NCBI GenBank assembly: GCA_016200035.1
Contig: JACQFM010000059.1
Span: 1 to 7,785 of the forward strand
Direction: 5' to 3'
Length of the DNA: 7,785 nucleotides
From: Nitrososphaerota archaeon
GTDB lineage: Archaea > Thermoproteota > Nitrososphaeria > Nitrososphaerales > Nitrosopumilaceae
Made by a program: the position numbers and the translations under genes. The notes under the pieces are model-generated. The model was not told the origin of the DNA. It was given only the letters and a program-made list of their open reading frames with translations, and made no database searches. Of the stretch, positions 1-4,688 are shown piece by piece (positions within the stretch are counted from its first letter, which is position 1; the number at the start of each line of letters is the position of its first letter).

Positions 1-1
1 G

Positions 2-115
2 AAACTTTCGCGAGTCATAATAATATCTAATAAAAGTTTCGGTAGGAGGGCAATAAAAAGATTTAACTATAAGTGTGCAATCACTAACGTGCAACAATTT
101 TTAGTAAAAAATTAA
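2..115 (+). pseudogene. Possible 3' remnant of an HNH-type nuclease gene (very tentative)
   Basis: An open frame enters from the left edge and stops with TAA after 37 codons. Its middle reads FGRRAIKRFNYKCAIT. This resembles the start of HNH_2-type nuclease domains, where an Arg-rich helix leads to an aromatic residue, then C-A-[VI]-T. The frame stops soon after, before the His residues of the catalytic site, so if related it is a broken or truncated end. The stretch is AT-rich, and an open frame of this length is not remarkable by chance. The match is a visual impression of about 16 residues; the upstream sequence would decide it. Confidence 0.18.
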
Positions 116-118
116 TAA

Positions 119-420
119 TTTATAATATTATAAGACTACATTTCAAATTATTATACAAAATAAGCCCTTTCCAACTACAATGATTATTTTTTTAATAGCT
201 AAAACAAACCGATTTTCATAAAATCTTTGTCACTATTGTCGATTTTACGGCCTTGCAAAACCAGATATTTCTAAAATAAAATTTTCTTAATGAGATAGAT
301 GAGAACAAGAAAAACAAAAAACGGAGCAAATTTGTTTGATCATCTCCTGAAAACTAATTTCAAGAATAATTTTGGTCTGCAAAATTCTTTTTTCTCAAAA
401 AATTGTTTCAAGGCAAATAC
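119..420. other. AT-rich non-coding stretch, no gene seen
   Basis: About 300 bases of strongly AT-rich DNA with stops in all frames. The only local structure noticed is a small perfect inverted repeat, GATTTT-CAT-AAAATC, at 211-225. No tRNA, C/D-box RNA or convincing short coding frame was found before the TATA box of the zinc-finger gene at its right end. Confidence 0.5.
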
Positions 421-427
421 TTAAATA
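421..427 (+). promoter_or_regulatory. TATA box of the C2H2 zinc-finger gene
   Basis: TTAAATA lies about 35 bp before the ATG at 459 and is preceded by an A/C-rich stretch that could serve as a BRE. An archaeal start site about 26 bp downstream of the box centre would fall near 450, giving a leader of under ten bases. This agrees with the lack of any Shine-Dalgarno sequence before the ATG. Confidence 0.5.
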
Positions 428-458
428 CAATTTTTCTGATTGACAGGCATTAAATAAA

Positions 459-569
459 ATGGAAAAATGTCCACTTTGCTGTGAATCACAGCAGTCAACG
501 GCTGCCTTGGCGGTTCACATAAAGAAGATCCATCCACAGAGAAATTATCGCATACAGGTAGCGCAATAA
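459..569 (+). CDS. Small C2H2 zinc-finger protein (36 aa)
   Basis: This very short gene encodes one classical C2H2 zinc finger and little else. The zinc ligands are C4, C7, H20 and H25, spaced C-x2-C-x12-H-x4-H, which matches the family consensus. L17 lies three residues before H20, where the finger core normally has a Leu. A basic tail follows (KKIHPQRNYR). ATG 459 is the only usable start, because an in-frame TGA lies at 441-443. A TATA box at 421-427 is placed for a near-leaderless transcript. Small single-finger proteins are known in Nitrososphaerota and are usually assumed to bind nucleic acid or protein; the target here is unknown. It lies upstream of the cdvB-like gene, 199 bp away, with a hairpin between, so it is probably transcribed separately. 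It is easily missed by gene callers because of its length. Confidence 0.72.
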   Translation: MEKCPLCCESQQSTAALAVHIKKIHPQRNYRIQVAQ

Positions 570-614
570 TCTCTGGTAAGTGGATAGATTGGGAGGATGT
601 ATCCAATATAGGTT

Positions 615-633
615 ATCTCATACTTACTGAGAT
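615..633 (+). terminator. Hairpin downstream of the zinc-finger gene
   Basis: Perfect inverted repeat ATCTCA-N7-TGAGAT, 46 bp after the zinc-finger stop codon. It could end or stabilise that transcript. It lacks a following T-run, so a terminator role is only inferred. Confidence 0.25.
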
Positions 634-699
634 TTCTACGAAAGTGAAGATTTTACGAGAATTTAGATGGATCTAGACCAAGAGTCATGAGTTGTGTTA

Positions 700-711
700 G
701 CTAAATTTAGC
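700..711. promoter_or_regulatory. 12-bp palindrome upstream of the cdvB-like gene
   Basis: GCTAAATTTAGC is a perfect palindrome about 30 bp upstream of the presumed TATA box of the ESCRT-III gene. Its position suits a dimeric activator or repressor. One or two palindromes of this length are expected by chance in a window this size, so the call rests on position. Confidence 0.3.
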
Positions 712-739
712 CTGCAGTGAACCTCATTTCACACCTTGA

Positions 740-747
740 ATTAATAA
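740..747 (+). promoter_or_regulatory. TATA box of the cdvB-like gene
   Basis: ATTAATAA is centred about 26 bp before ATG 769, so transcription would begin at or next to the start codon (leaderless). No Shine-Dalgarno sequence precedes the ATG, which agrees. Confidence 0.45.
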
Positions 748-768
748 TAAATTTCAAAAGACACCGTT

Positions 769-1404
769 ATGACAGGCTTCGACAAGAAATGGAACAGGCC
801 CACGACACCAAGTTTTGGTGAAAAACTCAATGATGCCATAAAGCCAAAGGGTGCACTGAAGCCAAGAATTGAGACAGCAGTAAAAAAACTTCAGAATCAG
901 ATATCCAAAATGGATGGAATGATTACAAGGCTAAAACAAAGAGATGAGAAGCTTTTCAAAAGAATTGTAGTAGCAACACAGCAGCATGATTTTACTGCAA
1001 GTAAAGTTTTATCAAAAGAGCTTGCCGAAGTACGCAAGGTCACTAAATTATTAGGAAACGCAAGGATGGCACTTGAGCAAATAGAGCTTAGGTTAAGCAC
1101 ATTCCATGATCTTGGCGACACAGTAGTTACTATAATGCCAACAATCGGTCTTATGAGGAGCCTGAGATCATCGCTTGTCAAATTTATGCCAGAGGCAGAC
1201 CATGAGATAAGCGGCATGACAGAGATGCTAAATGGCCTTATGATGGACACATTCCAAGGTGGAGACTTTGGAATTGATTCAGAGGCAACAACCGAAGAAT
1301 CAGAAAAGATCCTCCAGGAAGCTGCTGCAGTTGCAGAGGCTGCCGTTAACGACAAACTTCCATCGATGCCAGCCGGGCAAAGTTCGTCTGCGAGATACAT
1401 CTAG
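769..1404 (+). CDS. cdvB: CdvB-family ESCRT-III (Snf7) cell-division protein
   Basis: The 211-residue protein has the features of archaeal ESCRT-III subunits, which polymerise on the inner membrane face at mid-cell and are remodelled by the Vps4-like ATPase CdvC. The N-terminal half (about 30-115) is long, basic, helical and rich in heptad-like Leu/Ile/Met, matching the membrane-binding helical hairpin of the Snf7 fold. Residues 140-195 turn acidic, as expected for the autoinhibitory C-terminal helices. Near the end, K196-L-P-S-M-P-A-G203 resembles a MIM2 motif (hydrophobic-Pro-x-hydrophobic-Pro), the element that binds CdvC MIT domains. The length fits the CdvB1/CdvB2-type paralogues, and I see no C-terminal winged-helix domain like that of canonical CdvB. 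cdvA and cdvC are not in this window, so this may be an extra paralogue outside the main cluster. Its stop codon overlaps that of the convergent transporter gene. Confidence 0.86.
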   Translation: MTGFDKKWNRPTTPSFGEKLNDAIKPKGALKPRIETAVKKLQNQISKMDGMITRLKQRDEKLFKRIVVATQQHDFTASKVLSKELAEVRKVTKLLGNARMALEQIELRLSTFHDLGDTVVTIMPTIGLMRSLRSSLVKFMPEADHEISGMTEMLNGLMMDTFQGGDFGIDSEATTEESEKILQEAAAVAEAAVNDKLPSMPAGQSSSARYI

Positions 1405-2669
1405 AATATCTTGTTTGATAGCCTATAACGAAGATAGGTTCGGAATAATACAAAAGATATAGCTAAAATAACAGCAGAGACCAAAAACGAAAACGAATAG
1501 CCTAGCAAATTCGTAATATGTCCCGTAACTAGTGCACCACCAAAAACTGCAACTCCTGTTACTGAACTGTTTACACCAAGATATTTTCCCTCAAAACCCT
1601 GAGGGATGCTTTTGAATAAAATAACTGAAGTTGACGTACTGTAAATTGAAAAGGCAATTACCATCAAACAAGCTGAAACAATTGCCATTGCAAAATTTGC
1701 CACGCCAAACAAAAGTGGAGTAAAGCTAACAACAAGTACGGCCGCTATTCTTGGGCCATATGCTACAGATGTTGCTCGCTCTTCACCTAATTTCGATATG
1801 ACTCTTGGAGCGACAAAAAAAATTGCAATCATTACTGCAGTTTGGATCATGTAGATTAAAAATACTGAAGAATCAGAAAAATTAAGTTTCTTTAGAAACG
1901 GAGTAAAGGCAGTAAAGTACATGTTACTCCCAAAGTAGAAAACAAAAGTGTGCACAAATAAAATTCCTATTTCATGAGACACTTTTCCTTTGAATATGGT
2001 AATTATGTGCATAAAGTCATACAATTCAGGAATCTTGGGAAAAACAAAGAAGTGAAAGCTGGATATGCTATATCGTAAGCCATGAATTGAGTGTGCAATA
2101 CTGCTTGGCTCAAGATGAAACTTGGCACCCTTTATTGCAGTGCTAAAGGCAATAGCTATAGCAGTTGAAGCTGCACATATCAGAAAATACGGAGCCAAAT
2201 TGAAATACACACTTGAGATCGTTCCAATAATGGTTGCAGCCAGCATTCCAAAAGTAGAAATTATTGATGTTCTTGCAAACAGCCAGCTCCACTGATTTTT
2301 TGGACCTGATTCCATTACAAGCAATTGAGTCACAGAGTTTTTTCCTACGGTAAAAAATCCAATTATAGAAGAAATTACAAAAAGTAAGCTTATAGTTTTT
2401 GTAGAGTACAACCATATGCAGCATAGAAATATTACAGAAAGTGTAATCAGAAGAACGCCCCGTCTTATATGAAACCTGTCTATTACTTTGCCCCAAAAAA
2501 TAGAACCTATGGCTGACGTCGCATAATAAAGAGCAATTACGATAGAGACTTCGCCAACATCACCCCCAAGAAAAATTACATACAGCGGAAGGACAGTAAT
2601 TAGCCCCTGTGCCGTCAAATTGGCCGGTAGAAGGAACCACATCCATCTTTTACTTTGAGAAAGTGACAT
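1401..2669 (-). CDS. Major facilitator superfamily transporter
   Basis: A 422-residue membrane protein with about twelve hydrophobic segments in two groups of six, split by a cytosolic loop of about 55 residues (179-232). This is the standard MFS layout and size. The loop between helices 2 and 3 carries a good MFS motif A, G60-K-V-I-D64-R65-F-H-I-R69-R70. A Gly-rich helix around 366-383 (SSVTGVAVFGGALVTG) resembles helix 11 of drug and sugar exporters of this superfamily. The substrate cannot be read from the sequence; drug:H+ antiporter-like efflux is the default guess. Start: ATG 2669 with a TATA box 27 bp upstream and no Shine-Dalgarno site, so probably leaderless. Its terminal TAG overlaps the stop of the convergent cdvB-like gene, leaving no room for a separate terminator. 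Confidence 0.85.
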   Translation of the reverse strand: MSLSQSKRWMWFLLPANLTAQGLITVLPLYVIFLGGDVGEVSIVIALYYATSAIGSIFWGKVIDRFHIRRGVLLITLSVIFLCCIWLYSTKTISLLFVISSIIGFFTVGKNSVTQLLVMESGPKNQWSWLFARTSIISTFGMLAATIIGTISSVYFNLAPYFLICAASTAIAIAFSTAIKGAKFHLEPSSIAHSIHGLRYSISSFHFFVFPKIPELYDFMHIITIFKGKVSHEIGILFVHTFVFYFGSNMYFTAFTPFLKKLNFSDSSVFLIYMIQTAVMIAIFFVAPRVISKLGEERATSVAYGPRIAAVLVVSFTPLLFGVANFAMAIVSACLMVIAFSIYSTSTSVILFKSIPQGFEGKYLGVNSSVTGVAVFGGALVTGHITNLLGYSFSFLVSAVILAISFVLFRTYLRYRLSNKIF

Positions 2670-2690
2670 TCAGTCGATATTCACGAGGCT

Positions 2691-2700
2691 ATCATATTAT
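2691..2700 (-). promoter_or_regulatory. TATA box of the MFS transporter gene
   Basis: On the minus strand the sequence reads ATAATATGAT, centred about 27 bp before the ATG. This places the transcript start at the initiation codon. Confidence 0.45.
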
Positions 2701-2785
2701 TGTACGATCCATTTGAATAAATTCTACAGTTTTGTTGATTTTAGTTTGATTATACAGAACGTAGGAGTAGTTCATACAACTGTGG

Positions 2786-2826
2786 AAAAATTATCATCAT
2801 GCAGCAGCGTGTACGAATACACGCTG
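2786..2826 (-). terminator. UUCG-capped hairpin followed by a T-run
   Basis: A perfect 9-bp stem (2805-2813 with 2818-2826) has a UUCG loop on the minus strand and is followed 14 bases later by five T residues. It forms the likely 3' end of the leftward RNA. On the plus strand the loop is CGAA and no T-run follows, which is one reason to prefer leftward transcription. Confidence 0.4.
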
Positions 2827-3004
2827 GAGCTAAAGGTTGAACCTTTGAGATCCTGAAGCATGTTGATGACCTTTGTCACCTAACTCCTGGGAGTTTTTCA
2901 TCCCATGGATTTGCTTCACCTTTTCCACGGAAGGGTTCTTCCTTGACCGTGCAGCATCTTTACTGCATGATTCCTGTCTTGGGAGGATGTTTCCTTTGAC
3001 AGGG
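2786..3004 (-). ncRNA. Candidate structured non-coding RNA (about 219 nt), family unknown
   Basis: This non-coding stretch folds into consecutive perfect or near-perfect stems and looks richer in G+C than its flanks. In plus-strand coordinates the stems are: 2973-2978 with 2998-3003; 2950-2954 with 2963-2967; 2926-2934 with 2941-2951 (two-base bulge); 2854-2860 with 2912-2918 (7 bp), which encloses 2865-2870/2875-2880 and 2886-2892/2901-2908 as a three-way junction; 2832-2837 with 2841-2846; and 2805-2813 with 2818-2826 (9 bp). Minus-strand transcription is preferred for three reasons: the last stem is then capped by UUCG, it is followed by U5 (2790-2786), and a TATA-like TTAAATAA (3032-3025) sits about 26 bp before the first stem. 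Two small wobble pairs favour the plus strand and one favours the minus, so orientation is not settled. It does not match RNase P RNA (no GAGGAAAGUCC or ACAGAA core), SRP RNA, a tRNA or a riboswitch I know. The ends do not pair with each other. Confidence 0.5.
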
Positions 3005-3020
3005 ATATATTATACGGCAC

Positions 3021-3033
3021 AAAATTATTTAAG
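3021..3033. promoter_or_regulatory. TATA-like element shared by divergent transcripts
   Basis: The element AAAATTATTTAAG can be read both ways. Rightward, TTTAAG with an A-rich BRE-like stretch before it lies about 38 bp before TTG 3068. Leftward, TTAAATAA lies about 26 bp before the first stem of the RNA candidate. It may therefore drive two divergent transcripts from one site. Confidence 0.35.
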
Positions 3034-3067
3034 TATTGCCTACAGAACCAATCGAAATTTATAATTT

Positions 3068-3496
3068 TTGATAGAAAATGAAAGAAGTACACAAGATCGA
3101 GCTATTTTTGAAAATTATTCAATTAACATTTTTATGCCAAGTATGTGTAGCAGACCTATAGCAAAAGAAATCGACCTCTATCAAATGATTTACGAGTCAA
3201 ACCTGGATATCAAACTAGAACAGATTCTAATCGGGCTCACCAAGGATAACGAGTCAAAAAAGATAAGAGAGGCCATCTATAGATTCTTGCTTTATTTGCA
3301 GCACGCGGCTGAAAACTTTTGGGTGACCTTCCATAAAGCAAAGACATACCAAGATAGATTGGAATGTTATTACCAATACACAAAAAACCAATGTCTTGCT
3401 ACCGAAGTTCTAATAAGAGACCTGAATTCTTTGTCGGATCAAGACGAAGTTAAAGAAAATCTTAGCTCTATTCTAAAAGAAGGTTTTACTTTTTAG
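3068..3496 (+). CDS. Hypothetical protein, helical and charged
   Basis: A soluble protein of up to 142 residues that I do not recognise. It looks mostly alpha-helical, with a conspicuously aromatic middle (FLLYLQHAAENFWVTFHKAK, then LECYYQYTKNQC). It has no signal peptide and no membrane segment. Its three cysteines are not spaced as a metal site. The start is uncertain. TTG 3068 has a TATA-like element about 38 bp upstream. ATG 3134 (120 aa) and ATG 3143 (117 aa) are in frame but have poorer promoter-like sequence and no Shine-Dalgarno site. The first 22 residues of the long form may therefore not exist. The TAG stop overlaps the TAA stop of the convergent coiled-coil gene. Confidence 0.6.
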   Translation: MIENERSTQDRAIFENYSINIFMPSMCSRPIAKEIDLYQMIYESNLDIKLEQILIGLTKDNESKKIREAIYRFLLYLQHAAENFWVTFHKAKTYQDRLECYYQYTKNQCLATEVLIRDLNSLSDQDEVKENLSSILKEGFTF

Positions 3497-4086
3497 CTTA
3501 ATGTAGACTCTGTCTTTGAACGAGATTCCTTGAAATTTTTTATTCTGTTTCCTTCCTCATCTACTATACTATCAATGCTACCAAGTTTTTCGCGTAGATT
3601 GTTTATTATGGTCCCCACATCATCAGCTTCTCTTTCGACCTCTGATCTTTTCTGAGCCAAGCTCTTGATTCCTTGTCTTTCTTCATCTATGTATTGACCT
3701 ACCTTGATTAGTTTCTCCTTCAAATTCTTAATATCAACAGATTCATCCTCAATGCTTTTTTCAAGTCTTGTCCGTTTGTCTTTTAGATTCTTTATCATTA
3801 AACCGACATAATCAATTGCTTCTTCAAGCTTTACGCGTTTATCCATAAGCGCCTTTATACCAATATCTTCAGCTGGTTGGGTCATCTTGGTTTGTTCAAC
3901 ATGTTCTGGTATTTTTATGTGTTCAACAGTTTCTGATGTGGATTCAGGTTTTGGTGATTCAAATGATTCTGATTTTTCAGGTTCATATTGTACCTCTTCC
4001 ATCATTGCATCGCTTTCTGCTGTCTGCTTCTCTTCTGACGCAAGTTCTCTAAACTTTTCCAAGTTTTTTTTGAACTTTTCGAACAT
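3493..4086 (-). CDS. Coiled-coil protein built from 21-residue tandem repeats
   Basis: A 197-residue soluble, highly charged protein of unknown function. Residues 1-20 (MFEKFKKNLEKFRELASEEK) could form an amphipathic helix. Residues 20-75 are acidic, Ser/Pro/Glu-rich and probably disordered. From I77 to the end the chain is nearly six copies of a 21-residue unit (77-97, 98-118, 119-139, 140-160, 161-181, partial 182-197). Each begins I-[KN]-x-[LF] and has hydrophobic residues near positions 1, 4, 11, 15 and often 18. Since 21 is three heptads, the repeats make one continuous coiled coil. Such a layout suits a scaffold or a membrane- or DNA-associated structural protein, but nothing shows which. 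A TATA box about 30 bp before ATG 4086 implies a very short leader. The gene is divergent from the TRAM gene and convergent with 3068-3496. Confidence 0.72.
   Translation of the reverse strand: MFEKFKKNLEKFRELASEEKQTAESDAMMEEVQYEPEKSESFESPKPESTSETVEHIKIPEHVEQTKMTQPAEDIGIKALMDKRVKLEEAIDYVGLMIKNLKDKRTRLEKSIEDESVDIKNLKEKLIKVGQYIDEERQGIKSLAQKRSEVEREADDVGTIINNLREKLGSIDSIVDEEGNRIKNFKESRSKTESTLS
3496..3858 (-). repeat. 63-bp tandem coding repeats (21 aa x about 5.8)
   Basis: The 3' part of the coiled-coil gene consists of five full 63-bp units and one of 48 bp, with no insertions or deletions between units. The repeat is clear in protein (openings IKAL, IKNL, IKNL, IKSL, INNL, IKNF) but much weaker in DNA. 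The duplications therefore look old and kept by selection on the protein. Confidence 0.65.
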
Positions 4087-4111
4087 ATTTTCTATGGATA
4101 GTGTAATTTAC

Positions 4112-4121
4112 AATATATAAA
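4112..4121 (-). promoter_or_regulatory. TATA box of the coiled-coil gene
   Basis: Reads TTATATATTG on the minus strand (AT core TTTATATATT with its flank), centred about 30 bp before ATG 4086. The expected transcript start lies only a few bases before the ATG. Confidence 0.5.
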
Positions 4122-4132
4122 AAGGTAATAGA

Positions 4133-4188
4133 TGTAGACTTTCGTTTCTACAGCTTAGACGTCTAAAACCACAAAAAATGATCATTTT
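4133..4188. promoter_or_regulatory. Cluster of palindromes in the divergent spacer, candidate operator
   Basis: Three inverted repeats lie side by side between the coiled-coil and TRAM genes: TGTAGA-N8-TCTACA (4133-4152), the perfect palindrome TTAGACGTCTAA (4155-4166) and the perfect palindrome AAAATGATCATTTT (4175-4188). The two perfect ones are centred 21 bp apart, two turns of B-DNA, so dimers bound there would face the same side. A further CTGATCAG at 4224-4231, just before the TRAM TATA box, repeats the TGATCA core. Confidence 0.42.
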
Positions 4189-4232
4189 CTAACTTTGCTT
4201 GCCTAAATTGTGAAATTATGTAGCTGATCAGA

Positions 4233-4240
4233 TTTTATAG
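4233..4240 (+). promoter_or_regulatory. TATA box of the TRAM gene
   Basis: TTTTATAG is centred about 42 bp before ATG 4278. This predicts a leader of roughly 16 bases, just enough to carry the strong ribosome binding site at 4266-4272. Confidence 0.5.
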
Positions 4241-4265
4241 GGTATCAATAGTAGGCAGGACAGAA

Positions 4266-4272
4266 GGAGGTG
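4266..4272 (+). promoter_or_regulatory. Strong Shine-Dalgarno site of the TRAM gene
   Basis: GGAGGTG ends five bases before the ATG and matches the anti-Shine-Dalgarno CACCTCC at the 3' end of archaeal 16S rRNA. Most other genes here look leaderless, so this marks the gene for leader-dependent, probably high-level translation and fixes its start. Confidence 0.75.
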
Positions 4273-4277
4273 CAACG

Positions 4278-4634
4278 ATGAGCTATAACGACGGTGGTTT
4301 TGGCGAAAGCTCAGATAACCGGGGATACAGCGGCGATAGAGGCTACAGTGGCGGTAGAGGCTACGGCGGCGGTAGACGATTCGGCGGCGGTAGACGATTT
4401 GATGACAGGCCAAAACCAGTAGAAACCGGTAAGGAATATGACGTGTCCATAACAGAAATTAGTCGAAAAGGAGATGGTATCGCAAGAGTAGAAGGTTTTG
4501 TGATATTTGTCAAAGGCGGACAAGTGGGGCAGAATGCAAAGGTAAAGATCACCCAAGTCGGTGGACGATTTGCTACTGCTGACGTGATAGGCGAAGGTTC
4601 TCCACAACCAGCGGCAGAACCTGCAGCTGACTAA
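4278..4634 (+). CDS. TRAM-domain RNA-binding protein with Arg/Gly-rich N-terminal tail
   Basis: The 118-residue protein has three parts. Residues 1-45 are rich in Gly, Arg, Tyr and Phe, with the tandem hexamers GYSGDR, GYSGGR, GYGGGR and RFGGGR (16-39). This is an RGG-like tail of the kind that binds RNA weakly and can promote condensates. Residues 48-106 form a TRAM domain, a small beta-barrel RNA-binding fold, seen in the typical run ITEISRKGDGIARVEGFVIF followed by V-K-G-G-Q-V-G and the closing VKITQVGGRFATADVIGE. The end is a short Ala/Pro/Glu tail. Stand-alone TRAM proteins in methanogenic archaea act as RNA chaperones, some cold-responsive, playing the part of bacterial cold-shock proteins. 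A similar role in melting RNA structure is inferred here. The strong ribosome binding site and own promoter suggest high expression. The gene is divergent from the coiled-coil gene. Confidence 0.85.
   Translation: MSYNDGGFGESSDNRGYSGDRGYSGGRGYGGGRRFGGGRRFDDRPKPVETGKEYDVSITEISRKGDGIARVEGFVIFVKGGQVGQNAKVKITQVGGRFATADVIGEGSPQPAAEPAAD
4323..4394 (+). repeat. 18-bp tandem repeat encoding RGG-like hexamers
   Basis: Four units of 18 bp (4323-4340, 4341-4358, 4359-4376, 4377-4394) encode GYSGDR, GYSGGR, GYGGGR and RFGGGR. DNA identity between neighbouring units is high, for example GGCGGTAGA ends units two to four. The array therefore looks young and able to change copy number by slippage. It is also clearly richer in G+C than its surroundings. 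Confidence 0.7.
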
Positions 4635-4660
4635 GCTGTCAACCTAAATCCTAAAACTAA

Positions 4661-4688
4661 ATTTCTTTTCCTAATTTTTATTAATTTT
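4661..4688 (+). terminator. T-rich terminator of the TRAM gene
   Basis: Several T-runs (TTTCTTTT, then TTTTTATTAATTTT) begin 26 bases after the TRAM stop codon, the usual form of an archaeal intrinsic terminator. A small inverted repeat, CAGCT-N5-AGCTG (4624-4638), spans the stop codon. The T-rich stretch reaches the 3' end of the convergent DUF6659-like gene. Confidence 0.5.

Noticed and set aside
1..18. A minus-strand ATG (18-16) starting a gene that runs off the left edge.
   Set aside because: Only six codons are visible, with no ribosome site and no well-placed TATA box.
1..40. Inverted repeat GAAACTTT/AAAGTTTC (1-8 and 33-40) as the end of a mobile element.
   Set aside because: It lies at the window edge with no transposase, no target duplication and AT-rich arms, so nothing else supports an element.
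290..360. A C/D-box RNA suggested by AGATGAG and a later CTGA.
   Set aside because: The first box departs from RUGAUGA and the closing stem is weak.
421..606. A 61-codon minus-strand frame over the zinc-finger gene.
   Set aside because: No recognisable motif. It is antisense to the C2H2 frame, which has exact zinc-ligand spacing and a promoter.
897..1400. A 167-codon minus-strand frame opposite the cdvB-like gene.
   Set aside because: It mirrors the codon pattern of the real gene, and its Ser/Ile-rich product resembles no family. The plus strand encodes a clear ESCRT-III protein.
2851..2880. CTGA followed by TGATGA (2853-2868) as the D'-C' core of a C/D-box guide RNA.
   Set aside because: The outer C and D boxes are missing at usable distances, and the same bases take part in the three-way junction stems.
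589..2995. A shared 12-mer (TTGGGAGGATGT, 589-600 and 2979-2990) with similar flanks, seen as a possible common RNA motif.
   Set aside because: A window of this size is expected to contain a few 12-mer coincidences, and the 15-of-16 match is expected about once by chance. The two hairpin contexts do not otherwise match.
2873..3064. A 63-codon plus-strand frame inside the hairpin-rich spacer.
   Set aside because: Its product resembles nothing, and the stems beneath it are regular, which fits an RNA better than a protein.
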